Source: Ferrimonas balearica DSM 9799
Lineage (GTDB): Bacteria > Pseudomonadota > Gammaproteobacteria > Enterobacterales > Shewanellaceae
Direction: 5' to 3'
Length of the DNA: 64,000 nt
Assembly: GCF_000148645.1 (NCBI RefSeq)
Contig: NC_014541.1
Span: 1,883,139-1,947,138, forward strand
Part shown: positions 19,390 through 29,309 of the stretch, piece after piece
Layout: each line of letters starts with the position of its first letter
Position numbering within the stretch: the first letter of the stretch is position 1
Position numbers and translations under genes: made by a program
Notes under the pieces: model-generated
What the model was told of the DNA's origin: nothing
The model's input: only the letters and a program-made list of their open reading frames with translations
Databases searched by the model: none

Positions 19390-20159
19390 GGGCGTACCAC
19401 CACGTCTTGTTGAAGGAGATAGGCTTTAAGTTGCGGTATCGGGATGATCCCTTTATGAAACACCGAGGCGGCGAGGGCGCCATCCACCCGAGCCTGCTGG
19501 AACACGTCGCGAAAGTGCTCTGGCGCGCCGGCTCCACCGGAGGCGATAAGGGGCACGCTGCAAACGTCCCTTACCGCACTGAGCTGGGCGATGTCGTAAC
19601 CCTGGCGCACACCGTCCTGATTCATGACGTTAAGCACAATCTCCCCGGCACCGCGGCGAATCACCTCCTGGATCCAGTCCAGGGTTTCCCTACCGGTATC
19701 GCGGGTGGCCGCTTCAGAGCCGGTAAACTGCTTAACCCGATAACGGCCGCTGTCTGCGTCAAACCAGGAGTCCACCCCCACCACTACGCACTGGCGACCG
19801 AATCGATCATTAAGGCGGTTGATCAGGTTCGGGTCGGCCAACGCCGGACTGTTGACGGAGATCTTGTCTGCACCGTCGGCCAGAATCGCCTGAGCGTCCT
19901 CAATGGTCTTGATGCCACCGGCCACACAGAAGGGGATGTCTAGTTGCTCCGCCACCCGGGCCACCCAGCTTTTCTCCACGGTGCGGCCGTCGGCGCTGGC
20001 GGTGATGTCGTAGAACACCAGCTCGTCGGCGCCCTCGGCGGCATAACGCGCCGCCAGGGGCACGATGTCACCGACAATTTCGTGGTTGCGGAACTGCACC
20101 CCTTTCACCACCTGGCCATCTTTAACGTCGAGGCAGGGAATTATCCGTTTTGCCAGCAT
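19386..20159 (-). CDS. hisF: Imidazole glycerol phosphate synthase, cyclase subunit
   Basis: TIM-barrel subunit of 257 residues that, with HisH, converts PRFAR and ammonia to imidazole glycerol phosphate and AICAR. Catalytic Asp11 (IPCLDVKDG) and the second Asp in [10 protein letters not shown] (about 130) are present, as are the phosphate-binding loops ([10 protein letters not shown]). It overlaps hisA by 19 bases upstream and hisI by 4 downstream, indicating tight translational coupling. Confidence 0.98.
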   Translation of the reverse strand: MLAKRIIPCLDVKDGQVVKGVQFRNHEIVGDIVPLAARYAAEGADELVFYDITASADGRTVEKSWVARVAEQLDIPFCVAGGIKTIEDAQAILADGADKISVNSPALADPNLINRLNDRFGRQCVVVGVDSWFDADSGRYRVKQFTGSEAATRDTGRETLDWIQEVIRRGAGEIVLNVMNQDGVRQGYDIAQLSAVRDVCSVPLIASGGAGAPEHFRDVFQQARVDGALAASVFHKGIIPIPQLKAYLLQQDVVVRP

Positions 20160-20878
20160 GCCAGTGCCTCCTCAATGGTAAAACGGCCAGCCAACAGCGC
20201 TTTGCCGATAATGATGCCACCGATGTTGATCGCCTTGAGTTCGGCCAGGTCGGACAGTTGGGCGATGCCGCCAGAGGCCTGCCAGCGGACGGTGGGGTAG
20301 CGGGTTACCAGCTGTTGATACAGTGCGACGTTGGGCCCGGACAGCATGCCGTCACGGTCCACATCGGTACAGAGTACATCGCTCAGGCCCGCTTCCAGCA
20401 GCGGAGCAATGACGTCTGCCAGTGCTTTGCCGGAGCCTTTTTGCCAGCCGTGGGTCAGCACCTCAGGCTGGCCATCGTCATCCAGTCGCACATCCAGAGC
20501 CACCGTGATGCGGTCCGGTCCGTACTGGCGCAACCAGCCTGCTACCGTGTCCGGCTGACTGACCGACAGCGAGCCCACCACCACTTTGGCCACGCCAATA
20601 TCCAGCAGAGCGTCAACGTCGGCCTGCGAGCGAACGCCACCGCCCACCTGAATCGGCGCGTCCAGCTGGCTGACCAGCCGGGCAATGGTGTCGAGTTGGC
20701 GGTTGGCCGGGTCTTTGGCGCCGTCCAGATCAACCAGGTGCAACAGGGCGCTGCCCGCATCCTGGTACGCCCGCAGCTGTTCCAGCGGGTCCAGCTGGAA
20801 CCGGGTGACGGCGTTAAAGTCGCCTTTTTCGAGACGGACAACGTTGCCGTTAATCAGGTCAATGGCGGGGATGATCAT
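20141..20878 (-). CDS. hisA: ProFAR isomerase
   Basis: Phosphoribosyl-formimino-AICAR isomerase, a TIM barrel of 245 residues homologous to HisF. Catalytic Asp8 lies in [19 protein letters not shown], and the opposite Asp in [13 protein letters not shown] (about 129). GSLSVSQPD and the phosphate loop ASGGIAQL are visible. It performs step four of the pathway. It overlaps hisH by 4 bases and hisF by 19. Confidence 0.98.
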   Translation of the reverse strand: MIIPAIDLINGNVVRLEKGDFNAVTRFQLDPLEQLRAYQDAGSALLHLVDLDGAKDPANRQLDTIARLVSQLDAPIQVGGGVRSQADVDALLDIGVAKVVVGSLSVSQPDTVAGWLRQYGPDRITVALDVRLDDDGQPEVLTHGWQKGSGKALADVIAPLLEAGLSDVLCTDVDRDGMLSGPNVALYQQLVTRYPTVRWQASGGIAQLSDLAELKAINIGGIIIGKALLAGRFTIEEALACWQNG

Positions 20879-21462
20879 GCCGGGATCTCCAGAAAATTTT
20901 TCAGAATGCGGGCACCGACGGCACCACTGCGCTCGGGGTGGAACTGCACCCCCATAATGTTGCCGCGTCCCACGGACGCAGAGAACGGCTGGCCGTAGTC
21001 GCAGCGGGCCAGGGTCAGGTCACTGCAGGCCACGCCATAGCTGTGGACGAAGTAGACGTAATCGCCCTTGCGGATGCCGGCAAACAGCGGGTGGTCGACC
21101 GGCTCAAGGGTGTTCCAGCCCATGTGGGGCAGGGGCTGGTCGCCAACCTTAAGGCGCTCGGTGGTAAAGGGCAGCAATCCCGGCAGGGTGGTGTTGCCCT
21201 CATCGGAGCGCTCTCCCAGCAGTTGCATCCCCAGGCAGATCCCCAGCAGCGGTTGCTCGATGCGCGGCAGTACCGGCAGCAGGCCCCGTTGCTCCAGTTG
21301 CACCATGGCAGCCTGGGCGGAGCCGACTCCGGGCAGAATCACCCGCTCGGCACTGAGGATGGTGTCGGCATCGGCGCTGATGTGCGCAGGGGCGCCGAGC
21401 CGCTCAAAGGCGAAACGGACCGAGGCCAGATTGGCGCAGCCGGTGTCGATAATGACGGTCAT
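20875..21462 (-). CDS. hisH: Imidazole glycerol phosphate synthase, glutamine amidotransferase subunit
   Basis: Class I glutamine amidotransferase of 195 residues supplying ammonia to HisF. The nucleophile Cys is in LLGICLGMQLLGE (about residue 77), and the His-Glu pair in MGVQFHPERSG (about 177-179). The N-terminus TVIIDTGCANLASV fits the family. There is an 11-base gap after hisB and a 4-base overlap with hisA. Confidence 0.98.
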   Translation of the reverse strand: MTVIIDTGCANLASVRFAFERLGAPAHISADADTILSAERVILPGVGSAQAAMVQLEQRGLLPVLPRIEQPLLGICLGMQLLGERSDEGNTTLPGLLPFTTERLKVGDQPLPHMGWNTLEPVDHPLFAGIRKGDYVYFVHSYGVACSDLTLARCDYGQPFSASVGRGNIMGVQFHPERSGAVGARILKNFLEIPA

Positions 21463-21473
21463 GGCATCACTCC

Positions 21474-22541
21474 TTACAACGTGCCTTTGGAGGAGGGCAG
21501 GGTGTTGCCCTCTTTGCGCAGGGCCTGGCGCAGGGTGCGACCCAGTGCCTTAAACAGGGCCTCGACCTTGTGGTGCTCATTGCTGCCCGCCACCTTCAGA
21601 TTGAGGGTGCAGGCGAGGCCATCGGCAAAGCTGCGAAAGAAGTGCGGCACCATCTCGGTGGAGAGACCACCGACGCTGTCCCGGTTAAATTCCGCTTCGA
21701 ACACCAGATAGGCGCGGCCGGACAGGTCGAGCAGACAGTGGGCCTCGGTTTCATCCATCGGCAGCGAGAAGCCAAAGCGACCGATGCCGCGCTTGTCCCC
21801 CAGCGCCTGACGGATGGCGGCGCCCAGCGCCAGCGCCGCGTCCTCAATGCTGTGGTGATCATCAATATCGAGATCGCCGGTCATACTCAGCTCCAGGCCA
21901 AAGCCGCCGTGGGTGGCGATCTGGTCCAGCATGTGATCGAAAAACCCAATGCCGGTGTCGATTTTGGCGGGGCCGGGCTGGTCGAGGTCGACTTTGACCC
22001 GGATGTCGGTTTCCGAGGTGGTGCGACGCAGTTCCGCCACCCGGTTCTGGCCGGTCAGTTGGCGGGCGATAGCCAGCCAGTCGTTGCTTTGCGGGTCGTA
22101 GCGCAGGCCACGAATGCCCATGGCCTGGGCCAGCTGGATATCGGTTTCCCGATCACCAATAACGTAGGAGCGTTCGAAATCCACTTTGCCTTCGACCAGA
22201 TAGGGCTGCACCAGGCCGAGCTTGGGCTTACGGCAACTGCAGTTGTCGTGGTCGAAGTGGGGGCAGATCAACACCTCGTCAAAGCGGATGCCCTGACTTT
22301 CAAAGATCGCCATCATCGCCTGATGCGGGGCATCGAAATCCGCCTGAGGGAAACTGTCGGTGCCCAACCCATCCTGGTTGGAGACCATCACCAACCGGTA
22401 GCCGGCATCCTGCAACTGGCGCAGCACCGGGATCACCATCGGTTCCAGCTTGAGCTTATCCAGCCGGTCCAGCTGTTTGTCCACCGGCGGTTCCTCCACC
22501 AGGGTGCCGTCGCGGTCAATAAAGAGGATGGGTTGTTTCAT
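21474..22541 (-). CDS. hisB: Bifunctional histidinol-phosphatase / imidazoleglycerol-phosphate dehydratase
   Basis: 355 residues from the ATG at 22541, the exact length of the E. coli fusion. This start overlaps the hisC stop by 4 bases, like other junctions in this operon. The N-terminal HAD phosphatase has FIDRDGTLV (nucleophile Asp) and a zinc loop ([15 protein letters not shown]). The C-terminal dehydratase (from about residue 170) has the metal-binding [12 protein letters not shown] and a late [12 protein letters not shown]. It catalyses steps six and eight. Confidence 0.98.
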   Translation of the reverse strand: MKQPILFIDRDGTLVEEPPVDKQLDRLDKLKLEPMVIPVLRQLQDAGYRLVMVSNQDGLGTDSFPQADFDAPHQAMMAIFESQGIRFDEVLICPHFDHDNCSCRKPKLGLVQPYLVEGKVDFERSYVIGDRETDIQLAQAMGIRGLRYDPQSNDWLAIARQLTGQNRVAELRRTTSETDIRVKVDLDQPGPAKIDTGIGFFDHMLDQIATHGGFGLELSMTGDLDIDDHHSIEDAALALGAAIRQALGDKRGIGRFGFSLPMDETEAHCLLDLSGRAYLVFEAEFNRDSVGGLSTEMVPHFFRSFADGLACTLNLKVAGSNEHHKVEALFKALGRTLRQALRKEGNTLPSSKGTL

Positions 22542-23638
22542 GATACGGCGTCCTTGTTGAAGAGCGGGCGACGGCCAAGCGCGGCGCACAGGGCACGCTC
22601 AACCTGTTCAATCTCACTGTCTGCGCCAATGCTGATGCGCAGCCAGTCGGTCAGTTGCGGGTGGCGATAGGCCCGGATAAACAGGCCCTGGGACGCCAGT
22701 TGGTCGTAGCAGCGGCGGGCGTCTTTAAGTTCAAACAGCAGAAAGTTGGCTCGGGAAGGCAGGACCTGGCGGACTTCCGGCAGCGCCGTCAGTCGCTGTG
22801 CCAGGGCTTCGCGGCGGGCGTTGAGCTGAGCCACCTGCGTCTGCATTCGTCTCAGCCCTTCCGGTGACAACGCGTCGGCGGCCAGTTGCGCCACCGGCTC
22901 CGGTACCGGGTAGGGGGCGATCACCTTCTCCAGCAGGCCGATCACTGCCGGGTTGGCCAGGGTAAAGCCACAGCGGGCGCCGGCCAGTGCAAACGCCTTG
23001 GAGAGGGTGCGCAATACCACCAGGTTTGGGCACTGCTGAAGTGCGCCGGTGACGGTCAGTTCCGGGCAGAACTCGATGTAGGCTTCATCCACCACCAGCA
23101 GACTGTTGGGCAACTGTGCGGCCAGTCCGGTCAGGGTGGCGGGGTCGATCACCGTACCACTGGGGTTGTTGGGGTTGCAGACAAACACCAGCTTGCAGTC
23201 GCGAACCTGAGCGACAAAGTCGTCCGGCAGCTGGTAACCCTCGGCCCACTCCAGCAGGTCACAACCCACGGCGTTGGTGGCGGCACTGATGGCGTACATG
23301 CCGTAGCTGGGGCCACAGCTGGCGATGCGGTCGATGCCGGGTCGGCAGAAGGTGCGGATCAGCAGATCGATCCCCTCATCGGCGCCACGGGTCACCAGCA
23401 CCTGCTCTGGTGAGACTCCGGCGTAGCTGGCGTAGCCATTGCGTACCGCGCCGGGTTGGCAATCGGGGTAGCGATTGACGCCGTTGATGGTGGTGTTGTT
23501 CCAGGGCGATTCGTTGGCATTGAGCCAGACGGTGCCGCCGACCGCTTCCCGGCGGGCGGAAGCGTAGGGCGTCAGGGCCGCGATCTCCGGACGAACCAGA
23601 GGAGTGAGCCAGTCAGGCAGGACAGGGGCTGTGCTCAT
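22538..23638 (-). CDS. hisC: Histidinol-phosphate aminotransferase
   Basis: PLP-dependent fold-type I aminotransferase of 366 residues converting imidazole acetol phosphate to histidinol phosphate with glutamate. The PLP lysine is in [17 protein letters not shown], preceded by VVDEAYIEF and [12 protein letters not shown]. The N-terminal LNANESPW substrate loop is present. It overlaps hisD by 4 bases (ATGA) and hisB by 4. Confidence 0.98.
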   Translation of the reverse strand: MSTAPVLPDWLTPLVRPEIAALTPYASARREAVGGTVWLNANESPWNNTTINGVNRYPDCQPGAVRNGYASYAGVSPEQVLVTRGADEGIDLLIRTFCRPGIDRIASCGPSYGMYAISAATNAVGCDLLEWAEGYQLPDDFVAQVRDCKLVFVCNPNNPSGTVIDPATLTGLAAQLPNSLLVVDEAYIEFCPELTVTGALQQCPNLVVLRTLSKAFALAGARCGFTLANPAVIGLLEKVIAPYPVPEPVAQLAADALSPEGLRRMQTQVAQLNARREALAQRLTALPEVRQVLPSRANFLLFELKDARRCYDQLASQGLFIRAYRHPQLTDWLRISIGADSEIEQVERALCAALGRRPLFNKDAVS

Positions 23639-24915
23639 TGCTGGGCCTCCAGACGCAGGGTGACGGCAGTGGCGTGGGCACGCAGCCCTTCCGCTTCAGC
23701 CAGGGTGGTGACGGCATTGGCGAGGGTGTTCAAACCGTCCTGGCTCAGCTCCTGCACGGTGAAACGGCGCTGGAAATCGGCCAGGGACAGGCTGGATGCG
23801 GTACGGGCGGCGCCGTAGGTGGGCAGCACGTGGTTGGTGCCGCTGGCGTAGTCGCCGACGGACTCCGGCGTCCAGGGGCCCAGAAAGATGGAACCGGCCG
23901 CGCGCAGGCGGGGCAGCAGGTCGCGGGGCGCCCGGGTTTGCACAATCAGGTGCTCCGGGGCGTAGGCGTTGCTGATGGCGCAGGCCTGCTCCAGGGTGTC
24001 GGCCAGAATCACCCGGCTCTGGCTCAGGGCAACTTGCGCTACAGCAGACCGCGGCAGGCGTTCGAGCTGACGACTTACTGCTTGTTCCACCGCATCAGCC
24101 AGGGCGGCACTGTTGGTCACCAGCATCACCTGAGAGTCTTCGCCGTGCTCGGCCTGAGAAAGGAGGTCCGCCGCCACGAAGTCCGGATTGGCGCTGTCAT
24201 CGGCGATCACCAGCACCTCAGAGGGGCCGGCGGGCATGTCGATGGCGGTGCCCTGCTGGCTGACCTGGGTTTTCGCTTCGGTGACAAAGCGGTTGCCCGG
24301 GCCAAAGATCTTGTCGACCCGGGGCACGGTTTCGGTGCCGTAGGCGAGGGCTGCGATGGCCTGTGCACCGCCGATGGTAAACAGGGTGTCGACGCCGCAG
24401 CGGGAGGCCGCATACAGGATGGCGTCGTTGACCGGTGGCGGGGTCACCATCACTTTCAGTTCACAGCCGGCGATGCGGGCGGGCAGGGCCAGCATCAGTA
24501 CGGTGCTGATCAGCGGGGCGGTACCGCCGGGGACGTACAGGCCCACTCGCTCAATCGCTTCGCTGCGCAGTTCGCAGCGCACGCCATTGGCGACATTGAG
24601 GGCGAGGGTCTGGGGTTGCTGCGCGCTGTGGAAGCGACCGATGTTATCGATGGCCTGGTCGATCGCCTGTTTCAGCGCCTCATCCAGTCGTCCGGCCGCC
24701 TCGGCCATCTGCTCCGGCCCCAGCTGCCAGTTGTCCCCCAGTGGCCCGTCAAACTGCTCTGTCAGTGCCAGCAGCCCCGCGTCGCCTTCGTTCTTCACTC
24801 TGGCCAGAATGGTGCGCACCGACTCGGCGACGGCGCCATCCTGCACCAGTTCGGACCGGCTCAGTGCCGCCTGCTTCTGCGTTTCGGTTAAGGTTTGCCA
24901 AATCACCCGTTGCAT
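23635..24915 (-). CDS. hisD: Histidinol dehydrogenase
   Basis: Zinc- and NAD-dependent enzyme of 426 residues that oxidises histidinol to histidine in two steps. The zinc-site segment [12 protein letters not shown] (Gln and His ligands) is present, as are [20 protein letters not shown] and the conserved [20 protein letters not shown]. The C-terminal [11 protein letters not shown] supplies the last ligand His. It starts 3 bases after hisG and overlaps hisC by 4. Confidence 0.98.
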   Translation of the reverse strand: MQRVIWQTLTETQKQAALSRSELVQDGAVAESVRTILARVKNEGDAGLLALTEQFDGPLGDNWQLGPEQMAEAAGRLDEALKQAIDQAIDNIGRFHSAQQPQTLALNVANGVRCELRSEAIERVGLYVPGGTAPLISTVLMLALPARIAGCELKVMVTPPPVNDAILYAASRCGVDTLFTIGGAQAIAALAYGTETVPRVDKIFGPGNRFVTEAKTQVSQQGTAIDMPAGPSEVLVIADDSANPDFVAADLLSQAEHGEDSQVMLVTNSAALADAVEQAVSRQLERLPRSAVAQVALSQSRVILADTLEQACAISNAYAPEHLIVQTRAPRDLLPRLRAAGSIFLGPWTPESVGDYASGTNHVLPTYGAARTASSLSLADFQRRFTVQELSQDGLNTLANAVTTLAEAEGLRAHATAVTLRLEAQQ

Positions 24916-24918
24916 CGT

Positions 24919-25842
24919 TTACCCCAGCATCTTTTCAATCGGCAGCACCAGAATGGAGCTGGCCCCGAGGGTTTTCAGTTCTTCCATGGTGTCCCAGAAC
25001 AGGGTTTCTGAACTGACGGCGTGCAGCGCCACCCGGCTGTTGTCTTCCGCCAGGGGCAGAACGGTGGGGTTTTCTGCACCGGGTAGCAGGGCGATAACCT
25101 GTTCCAGTTGCGCTTTGGGGGCGTGCAGCATGATGTACTTGCTCTCCTTGGCCTGGATAACGCCGTTGACCCGCACCATCAGTTTGTCGATCAGGGCCTG
25201 GCGTTCCGGGTCAAGGGGTTGGGGCGCCTGAATCAGGGTGGCCATGGAGCGGAACATCACCTCCACCTCTTTCAGGCCGTTGGCTTCCAGAGTGGCGCCG
25301 GTGGAGACCAGGTCACAGATGGCGTCCGCCAGTCCGGCACGAGGCGCCACTTCAACGGAGCCTTTCAGCATGCAGCTTTTGAACGGTACGCCTTTCTCGT
25401 TGAGGTAGCGGCGTAGCAGGTTGGGGTAGGAGGTGGCGATGCGGCAATCGGTCAGGGAGTCGGCACCGGCGTATTCGAAATCTTCTGGCACCGCCAGGGA
25501 GAGGCGGCAGCCACCGAAATCGAGGCGGCGCAGGGGTTTGAATGCCGCCTCCTGGCCCCGGGCTTCGCGCTCCAGCCGCTCCTCTTCCAGCACGTTCTCG
25601 CCGATGAAGCCCAGGTCTACCACGCCATCCATCACCAGGCCGGGGATGTCATCATCACGCACGCGCAGAATATCGATGGGCAGATTTTCCACGTGGCTCA
25701 TCAGGCGCTGATCCCGCAGATTCAGCTTAAGGCCGCAGCGTTTGAGCAGGGCCTGGCTCTCATCAGAGAGGCGGCCGGATTTTTGGATGGCGATGCGCAA
25801 ACGGCCGGAAGCGGTGCGTTGCGTGGAAGTTGGTTGTGTCAT
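24919..25842 (-). CDS. hisG: ATP phosphoribosyltransferase, long form
   Basis: First enzyme of histidine synthesis, joining ATP and PRPP, and the feedback target. At 307 residues it is the long HisG form with a C-terminal regulatory ACT-like domain ([13 protein letters not shown] onward). The conserved [15 protein letters not shown]-terminal core starts at about residue 16. The ATG at 25842 has AAGGA at acceptable spacing. About 7 extra N-terminal residues compared with E. coli are likely real but not proven. First structural gene of the operon, after the attenuator. Confidence 0.97.
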   Translation of the reverse strand: MTQPTSTQRTASGRLRIAIQKSGRLSDESQALLKRCGLKLNLRDQRLMSHVENLPIDILRVRDDDIPGLVMDGVVDLGFIGENVLEEERLEREARGQEAAFKPLRRLDFGGCRLSLAVPEDFEYAGADSLTDCRIATSYPNLLRRYLNEKGVPFKSCMLKGSVEVAPRAGLADAICDLVSTGATLEANGLKEVEVMFRSMATLIQAPQPLDPERQALIDKLMVRVNGVIQAKESKYIMLHAPKAQLEQVIALLPGAENPTVLPLAEDNSRVALHAVSSETLFWDTMEELKTLGASSILVLPIEKMLG

Positions 25843-25866
25843 CTTTCATGTCCTTAACAAAAACGA

Positions 25867-25891
25867 AAAAACCCTGGCGCTTTGCCAGGGT
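25867..25891 (-). terminator. his operon attenuator (transcription terminator)
   Basis: Stem CCCTGGC / GCCAGGG with a 5-base loop and a minus-strand run of six T residues. It lies between the leader peptide gene and hisG and is the classical his attenuation terminator. Ribosome stalling at the His codons of the leader would allow an antiterminator to form instead. Confidence 0.92.
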
Positions 25892-25959
25892 TTTCGTCGT
25901 GTTTGGACTGTCACCACTGGTAGCGCCGTAACGGCAGCCACCAGCGATGTCGCCTTAGG

Positions 25960-26013
25960 CTACCGCTGTGTGTGATGGTGATGATGGATAGCGTTCAGGC
26001 TAAACAGGTTCAT
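25960..26013 (-). CDS. hisL: his operon leader peptide
   Basis: A 17-codon minus-strand gene, translated as MNLFSLNAIHHHHHTQR, with five consecutive His codons (CAT CAT CAC CAT CAC at 25986-25972) and a TAG stop at 25960. It ends about 70 bases before the attenuator stem. Position and composition match the function of HisL, in which translation speed through the His run reports charged tRNA-His. E. coli HisL has seven His codons, so the control range may differ. Confidence 0.93.
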   Translation of the reverse strand: MNLFSLNAIHHHHHTQR

Positions 26014-26049
26014 GTGTGTCCAAATCCAATGAATCAGTGCTTGCTATTT

Positions 26050-26078
26050 ACGCTAATGCAGTGATTTTTCATTTGCAA
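26050..26078 (-). promoter_or_regulatory. Candidate his operon promoter
   Basis: Read on the minus strand: TTGCAA (-35, 26078-26073), a 17-base spacer and TAGCGT (-10, 26055-26050). This is 37 bases ahead of hisL. The -10 is imperfect, so this is a plausible but unproven placement. Confidence 0.5.
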
Positions 26079-26182
26079 GGGCGTTTTTTACTTTTTGACC
26101 GGCCCCCGGATGACGTATGGTGGCGCCAGTTATGGCGGCATTGGTTGCGCTTATCGTAACCAGTAAAACAGCGGGAGTAGGC

Positions 26183-28099
26183 GTGGCAGCAAGCCGTTTG
26201 CACAAAGAGGTGTCCCTGGCGTTGGGGCCGGGGGGATTGCTGAGCCAGGGTGTACCGGGGTTCCGCCCCCGCGAGGTGCAGCACACTCTCGCTCAGGCGC
26301 TGGCCGACACCATACAGCAGCACCGCACGTTGGTGGCCGAGGCAGGAACCGGCATCGGTAAGACCTTCGCTTATCTGGTGCCGGCGTTGCTGAGCGGCAA
26401 ACGCACCCTGATCAGCACCGGCAGCAAGAACCTGCAGGACCAACTGTTTCTCAAAGACCTTCCCGCGCTGTTGACGCTGCTGGAGCGACCGCCCAAGGTC
26501 GCGCTGCTTAAAGGTCGCAGCAACTACCTGTGCCATTACCACCTCAACCGACGCCTGGCTGACCTGCCGCAAGACCCCACCCTGGTGGACGAACTGATGC
26601 GGATCCGCCACTGGGCCAATGGCACCGTCAATGGTGACTTTGCCGAACTGACCTCGGTGCCGGAGGACTCAATGGCGCTGGTGATGGCCGGTTCAACCAA
26701 TGACAACTGCCTTGGGCGCAAGTGCCCTGAGTTCGAACGTTGCTGCCTGAAAAAGGCCCGTGACAAAGCGTTGGAAGCGGATCTGGTGGTGGTGAATCAT
26801 CATCTCTTCTTCGCCGATATGGCACTTAAGGAGACGGGATTTGCCGAGATCCTGCCAAGCTGCGAGCTGTTTGTATTTGACGAGGCGCATCAGCTTCCGG
26901 ATATCGCCTTATCCCACTTTGCCACGTCGGTCAGCAGTCGCCAGATGCAGGATTTGGCCCGGGAGATGCTGCGCGCCTACGCCGGGCCCCTGCGGGATTG
27001 CCGACAACTGCAATCGGCAGCATCCCGGCTGCAGGCGACCTGTGCCGACCTGTACGACGCGCTGTCCGATGCCCCGGTACAGGATTGGCGGCAACTGAAG
27101 GAGCAGGCCGCGGTGGCGGAAGCGATGGCGCAGATGGCCGAAGCGCTCTCCTTTGCCCGTCGTATTTTGGAGACCCAACTGAGCCGGGATGATGGCGCTG
27201 ACCACGCGTTTGAGCGGGCGGCGTTGCTGGAGGGGCGGCTGAGTCAGTTTCTCACCCCCGGCCAGGCTTCACTGACGGTGGAGTGCCACCGTGGGCACTT
27301 CGTCCTGCGGGCCAGCCCGCTGTCGGTGGCCAAAGAGTGCCAAGGTTACTACCAGCAGTTTAAGGCCGGTTGGATGTTCACCTCAGCCACCCTGACGGTG
27401 GCGGACCGCTTCGATCACTTTATCGAGGCGATGGGGCTGCAGAATCCGACCGAGCTTATTCTCGACAGTCCCTTTGATTACCCCAATCAGGCGCTGCTGT
27501 GTGTGCCCCGCTATCTGGCCGAGCCCGGCCGGGTTGAGGTGGCAGACCAGCTGGCTCAGATCGCCATTGAGCTGACTCAGGCAGCCCGTGGCCGTACCTT
27601 CCTGCTGTTCACCAGCTACCAGATGATGCACCAGGTGGGGGAGCGGCTGGCCCGCCGCCTTGATCTGCCCATTCTGGTGCAGGGCATGGGCTCAAAGCGC
27701 ACTCTGCTTAACCGGTTTACCCAGCTGGGCAACGCCGTGTTACTGGGCACCGCCAGTTTCTGGGAGGGGGTGGATGTGCGCGGCAAGGCACTGTCCTGTG
27801 TGATGATCGACAAGCTGCCGTTTGCGGCACCGGATGACCCGTTGATCAAGGCCCGTTCCGATGCGGTACGACTGCGCAATGGTGATCCCTTTACCGAGGT
27901 GTTGCTGCCCCAGGCGGTGATTGCGCTGAAGCAGGGGGTGGGCCGCCTGATCCGCGGCGAATCGGACCGGGGCGTCATGGTGATTGCCGACCCACGACTG
28001 ATCTACCGGCCCTACGGCGCGGTGTTTCTCTCCAGTTTGCCGCCGATGGCACGGACCCGCGACCTGCAGCGGGCCGTCACCATGTTGAAAGCGTTGTAA
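26183..28099 (+). CDS. yoaA: DinG/YoaA-type ATP-dependent DNA helicase with iron-sulfur cluster
   Basis: XPD-like superfamily 2 helicase of 638 residues from the GTG at 26183 (GGGAG upstream), close to E. coli YoaA. Walker A AGTGIGKT is at about 54-60 and the DEAH box VFDEAHQLPD is centred on Asp233. Cysteines at about 117, 176, 181 and 187/188 form the Fe-S site. The C-terminal motif VI region is GVGRLIRGESDRG. YoaA is known to act with the clamp-loader subunit HolC in repair of damaged replication forks. A longer frame from 26117 lacks a good ribosome site. Confidence 0.93.
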   Translation: MAASRLHKEVSLALGPGGLLSQGVPGFRPREVQHTLAQALADTIQQHRTLVAEAGTGIGKTFAYLVPALLSGKRTLISTGSKNLQDQLFLKDLPALLTLLERPPKVALLKGRSNYLCHYHLNRRLADLPQDPTLVDELMRIRHWANGTVNGDFAELTSVPEDSMALVMAGSTNDNCLGRKCPEFERCCLKKARDKALEADLVVVNHHLFFADMALKETGFAEILPSCELFVFDEAHQLPDIALSHFATSVSSRQMQDLAREMLRAYAGPLRDCRQLQSAASRLQATCADLYDALSDAPVQDWRQLKEQAAVAEAMAQMAEALSFARRILETQLSRDDGADHAFERAALLEGRLSQFLTPGQASLTVECHRGHFVLRASPLSVAKECQGYYQQFKAGWMFTSATLTVADRFDHFIEAMGLQNPTELILDSPFDYPNQALLCVPRYLAEPGRVEVADQLAQIAIELTQAARGRTFLLFTSYQMMHQVGERLARRLDLPILVQGMGSKRTLLNRFTQLGNAVLLGTASFWEGVDVRGKALSCVMIDKLPFAAPDDPLIKARSDAVRLRNGDPFTEVLLPQAVIALKQGVGRLIRGESDRGVMVIADPRLIYRPYGAVFLSSLPPMARTRDLQRAVTMLKAL

Positions 28100-28270
28100 C
28101 CGGGAGAGTCGCGGGTTAGCGCCCGGCGCCAAACCCTGTGCTATTATCCCCGCCAATATGACTGACCGCTGGCCCGTTTTGCGGCTGGCCAGGCTGTGAA
28201 CCAGCAGCCAACAGTGCGCTCCTTTGTCGTTTGGCAACGGTGGCGCGAAACGAAGTAGAAGAGAGCGTTA

Positions 28271-28954
28271 ATGAAGATCCTGATTATTGATACCGCCACT
28301 GAAAACTGTTCCGCCGCCCTCTATATGGATGGCCAGATCAGCGACCAGGAGCAGGAATCCCCCCGCGAGCACAGCCAACGCCTGCTGCCGATGGTGGACG
28401 GCCTGCTGGTGGAGGCCGGGATCACTTTGGCGGATCTGGACGCCATCGGCTTTGGTCGTGGCCCGGGCAGCTTTACCGGCATTCGCATCGGCACCTCGAT
28501 GATGCAGGGACTGGCGCTGGGCGCTGAGCTGCCGGTGCTGCCGATCTCCAACCTGGCCGCCATGGCACAAGCGGCGATTGCTGAAGGTGCCACCGAGGTG
28601 GTCGCGGCCATCGACGCCCGCATGGGCGAGGTCTACTTCGGCCAGTATCGTGCGGAAAATGGCCTGGCGGTATTGGTGGGCGAGGAGTTGGTGATTGGCC
28701 CGGATGACCTGCTGGCACAGTGGCAACTGGGTGACGCCGTGGTCGCGGTCGGTACCGGCTTTGAAACCTACCCGCAGCTGGCTGAAGATGCGCGCATCAC
28801 CGTTGCATCGCACCTGCGCCTGCCCAGTGCTAAGCTGATGATTCCGCTCGCGGTTGACGCATTCAACCGGGGCGAAGCGATGCCGGTGGACGAAGTTGAA
28901 CCGGTATACCTGCGCAATAACGTGGCCTGGAAAAAACTGCCGGGTCGCGAATAA
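28271..28954 (+). CDS. tsaB: tRNA threonylcarbamoyladenosine biosynthesis protein TsaB
   Basis: ASKHA-fold protein of 227 residues that pairs with TsaD and TsaE in the t6A37 modification of ANN-decoding tRNAs. The N-terminal ILIIDTATENCSAAL phosphate-like motif, the HSQRLLPMVDGLL helix and GFGRGPGSFTGIRIG are diagnostic. TsaB has lost the metal-binding site of TsaD, as expected. It follows yoaA by 171 bases, an arrangement also seen in enteric genomes (yoaA-tsaB). Confidence 0.96.
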   Translation: MKILIIDTATENCSAALYMDGQISDQEQESPREHSQRLLPMVDGLLVEAGITLADLDAIGFGRGPGSFTGIRIGTSMMQGLALGAELPVLPISNLAAMAQAAIAEGATEVVAAIDARMGEVYFGQYRAENGLAVLVGEELVIGPDDLLAQWQLGDAVVAVGTGFETYPQLAEDARITVASHLRLPSAKLMIPLAVDAFNRGEAMPVDEVEPVYLRNNVAWKKLPGRE

Positions 28955-28968
28955 CACGAGGGTAGGGC

Positions 28969-29241
28969 ATGCGTCCTGTCGGCATTGGACTTCCCGGTCC
29001 GCAGCACAATGTTCAGCCACCGGCCCGTCCGGTGGAGCGTTCTGGCGTGGTGGCCACCTCGCTGGGGCCGGTGTTGGTGCAACCCCAGGACGATGCCAGC
29101 TGGGCCGATTGGCAGTCCGGTCGAGACAGCGTGCTTCGCGATGGTGCGGAACATCCGGCACTGAATCGCTACCGTGAAATTGCCCAGGGCGACCTGCGTC
29201 AGCAGCTGCAGGCGATGGTCGGCGTGGATCTTTATGTCTGA
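28969..29241 (+). CDS. Small hypothetical protein downstream of tsaB
   Basis: 90 residues, starting 15 bases after tsaB and probably cotranscribed. The N-terminal half is Pro/Gly/Gln-rich and looks disordered (GLPGPQHNVQPPARPVERSG). The C-terminal half (ALNRYREIAQGDLRQQLQAM) should be helical and ends hydrophobically in VGVDLYV. There is no signal peptide, membrane segment or catalytic motif. The layout, a flexible region followed by an amphipathic helix, suggests a protein-binding adaptor, but this is a guess. Confidence 0.6.
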   Translation: MRPVGIGLPGPQHNVQPPARPVERSGVVATSLGPVLVQPQDDASWADWQSGRDSVLRDGAEHPALNRYREIAQGDLRQQLQAMVGVDLYV

Positions 29242-29309
29242 GTCCAACTAGTGAGACACAGATGAACCTGCTAAGGTCTTTCCTGTTTTTCTAAGGAAAG
29301 GAAATCACC

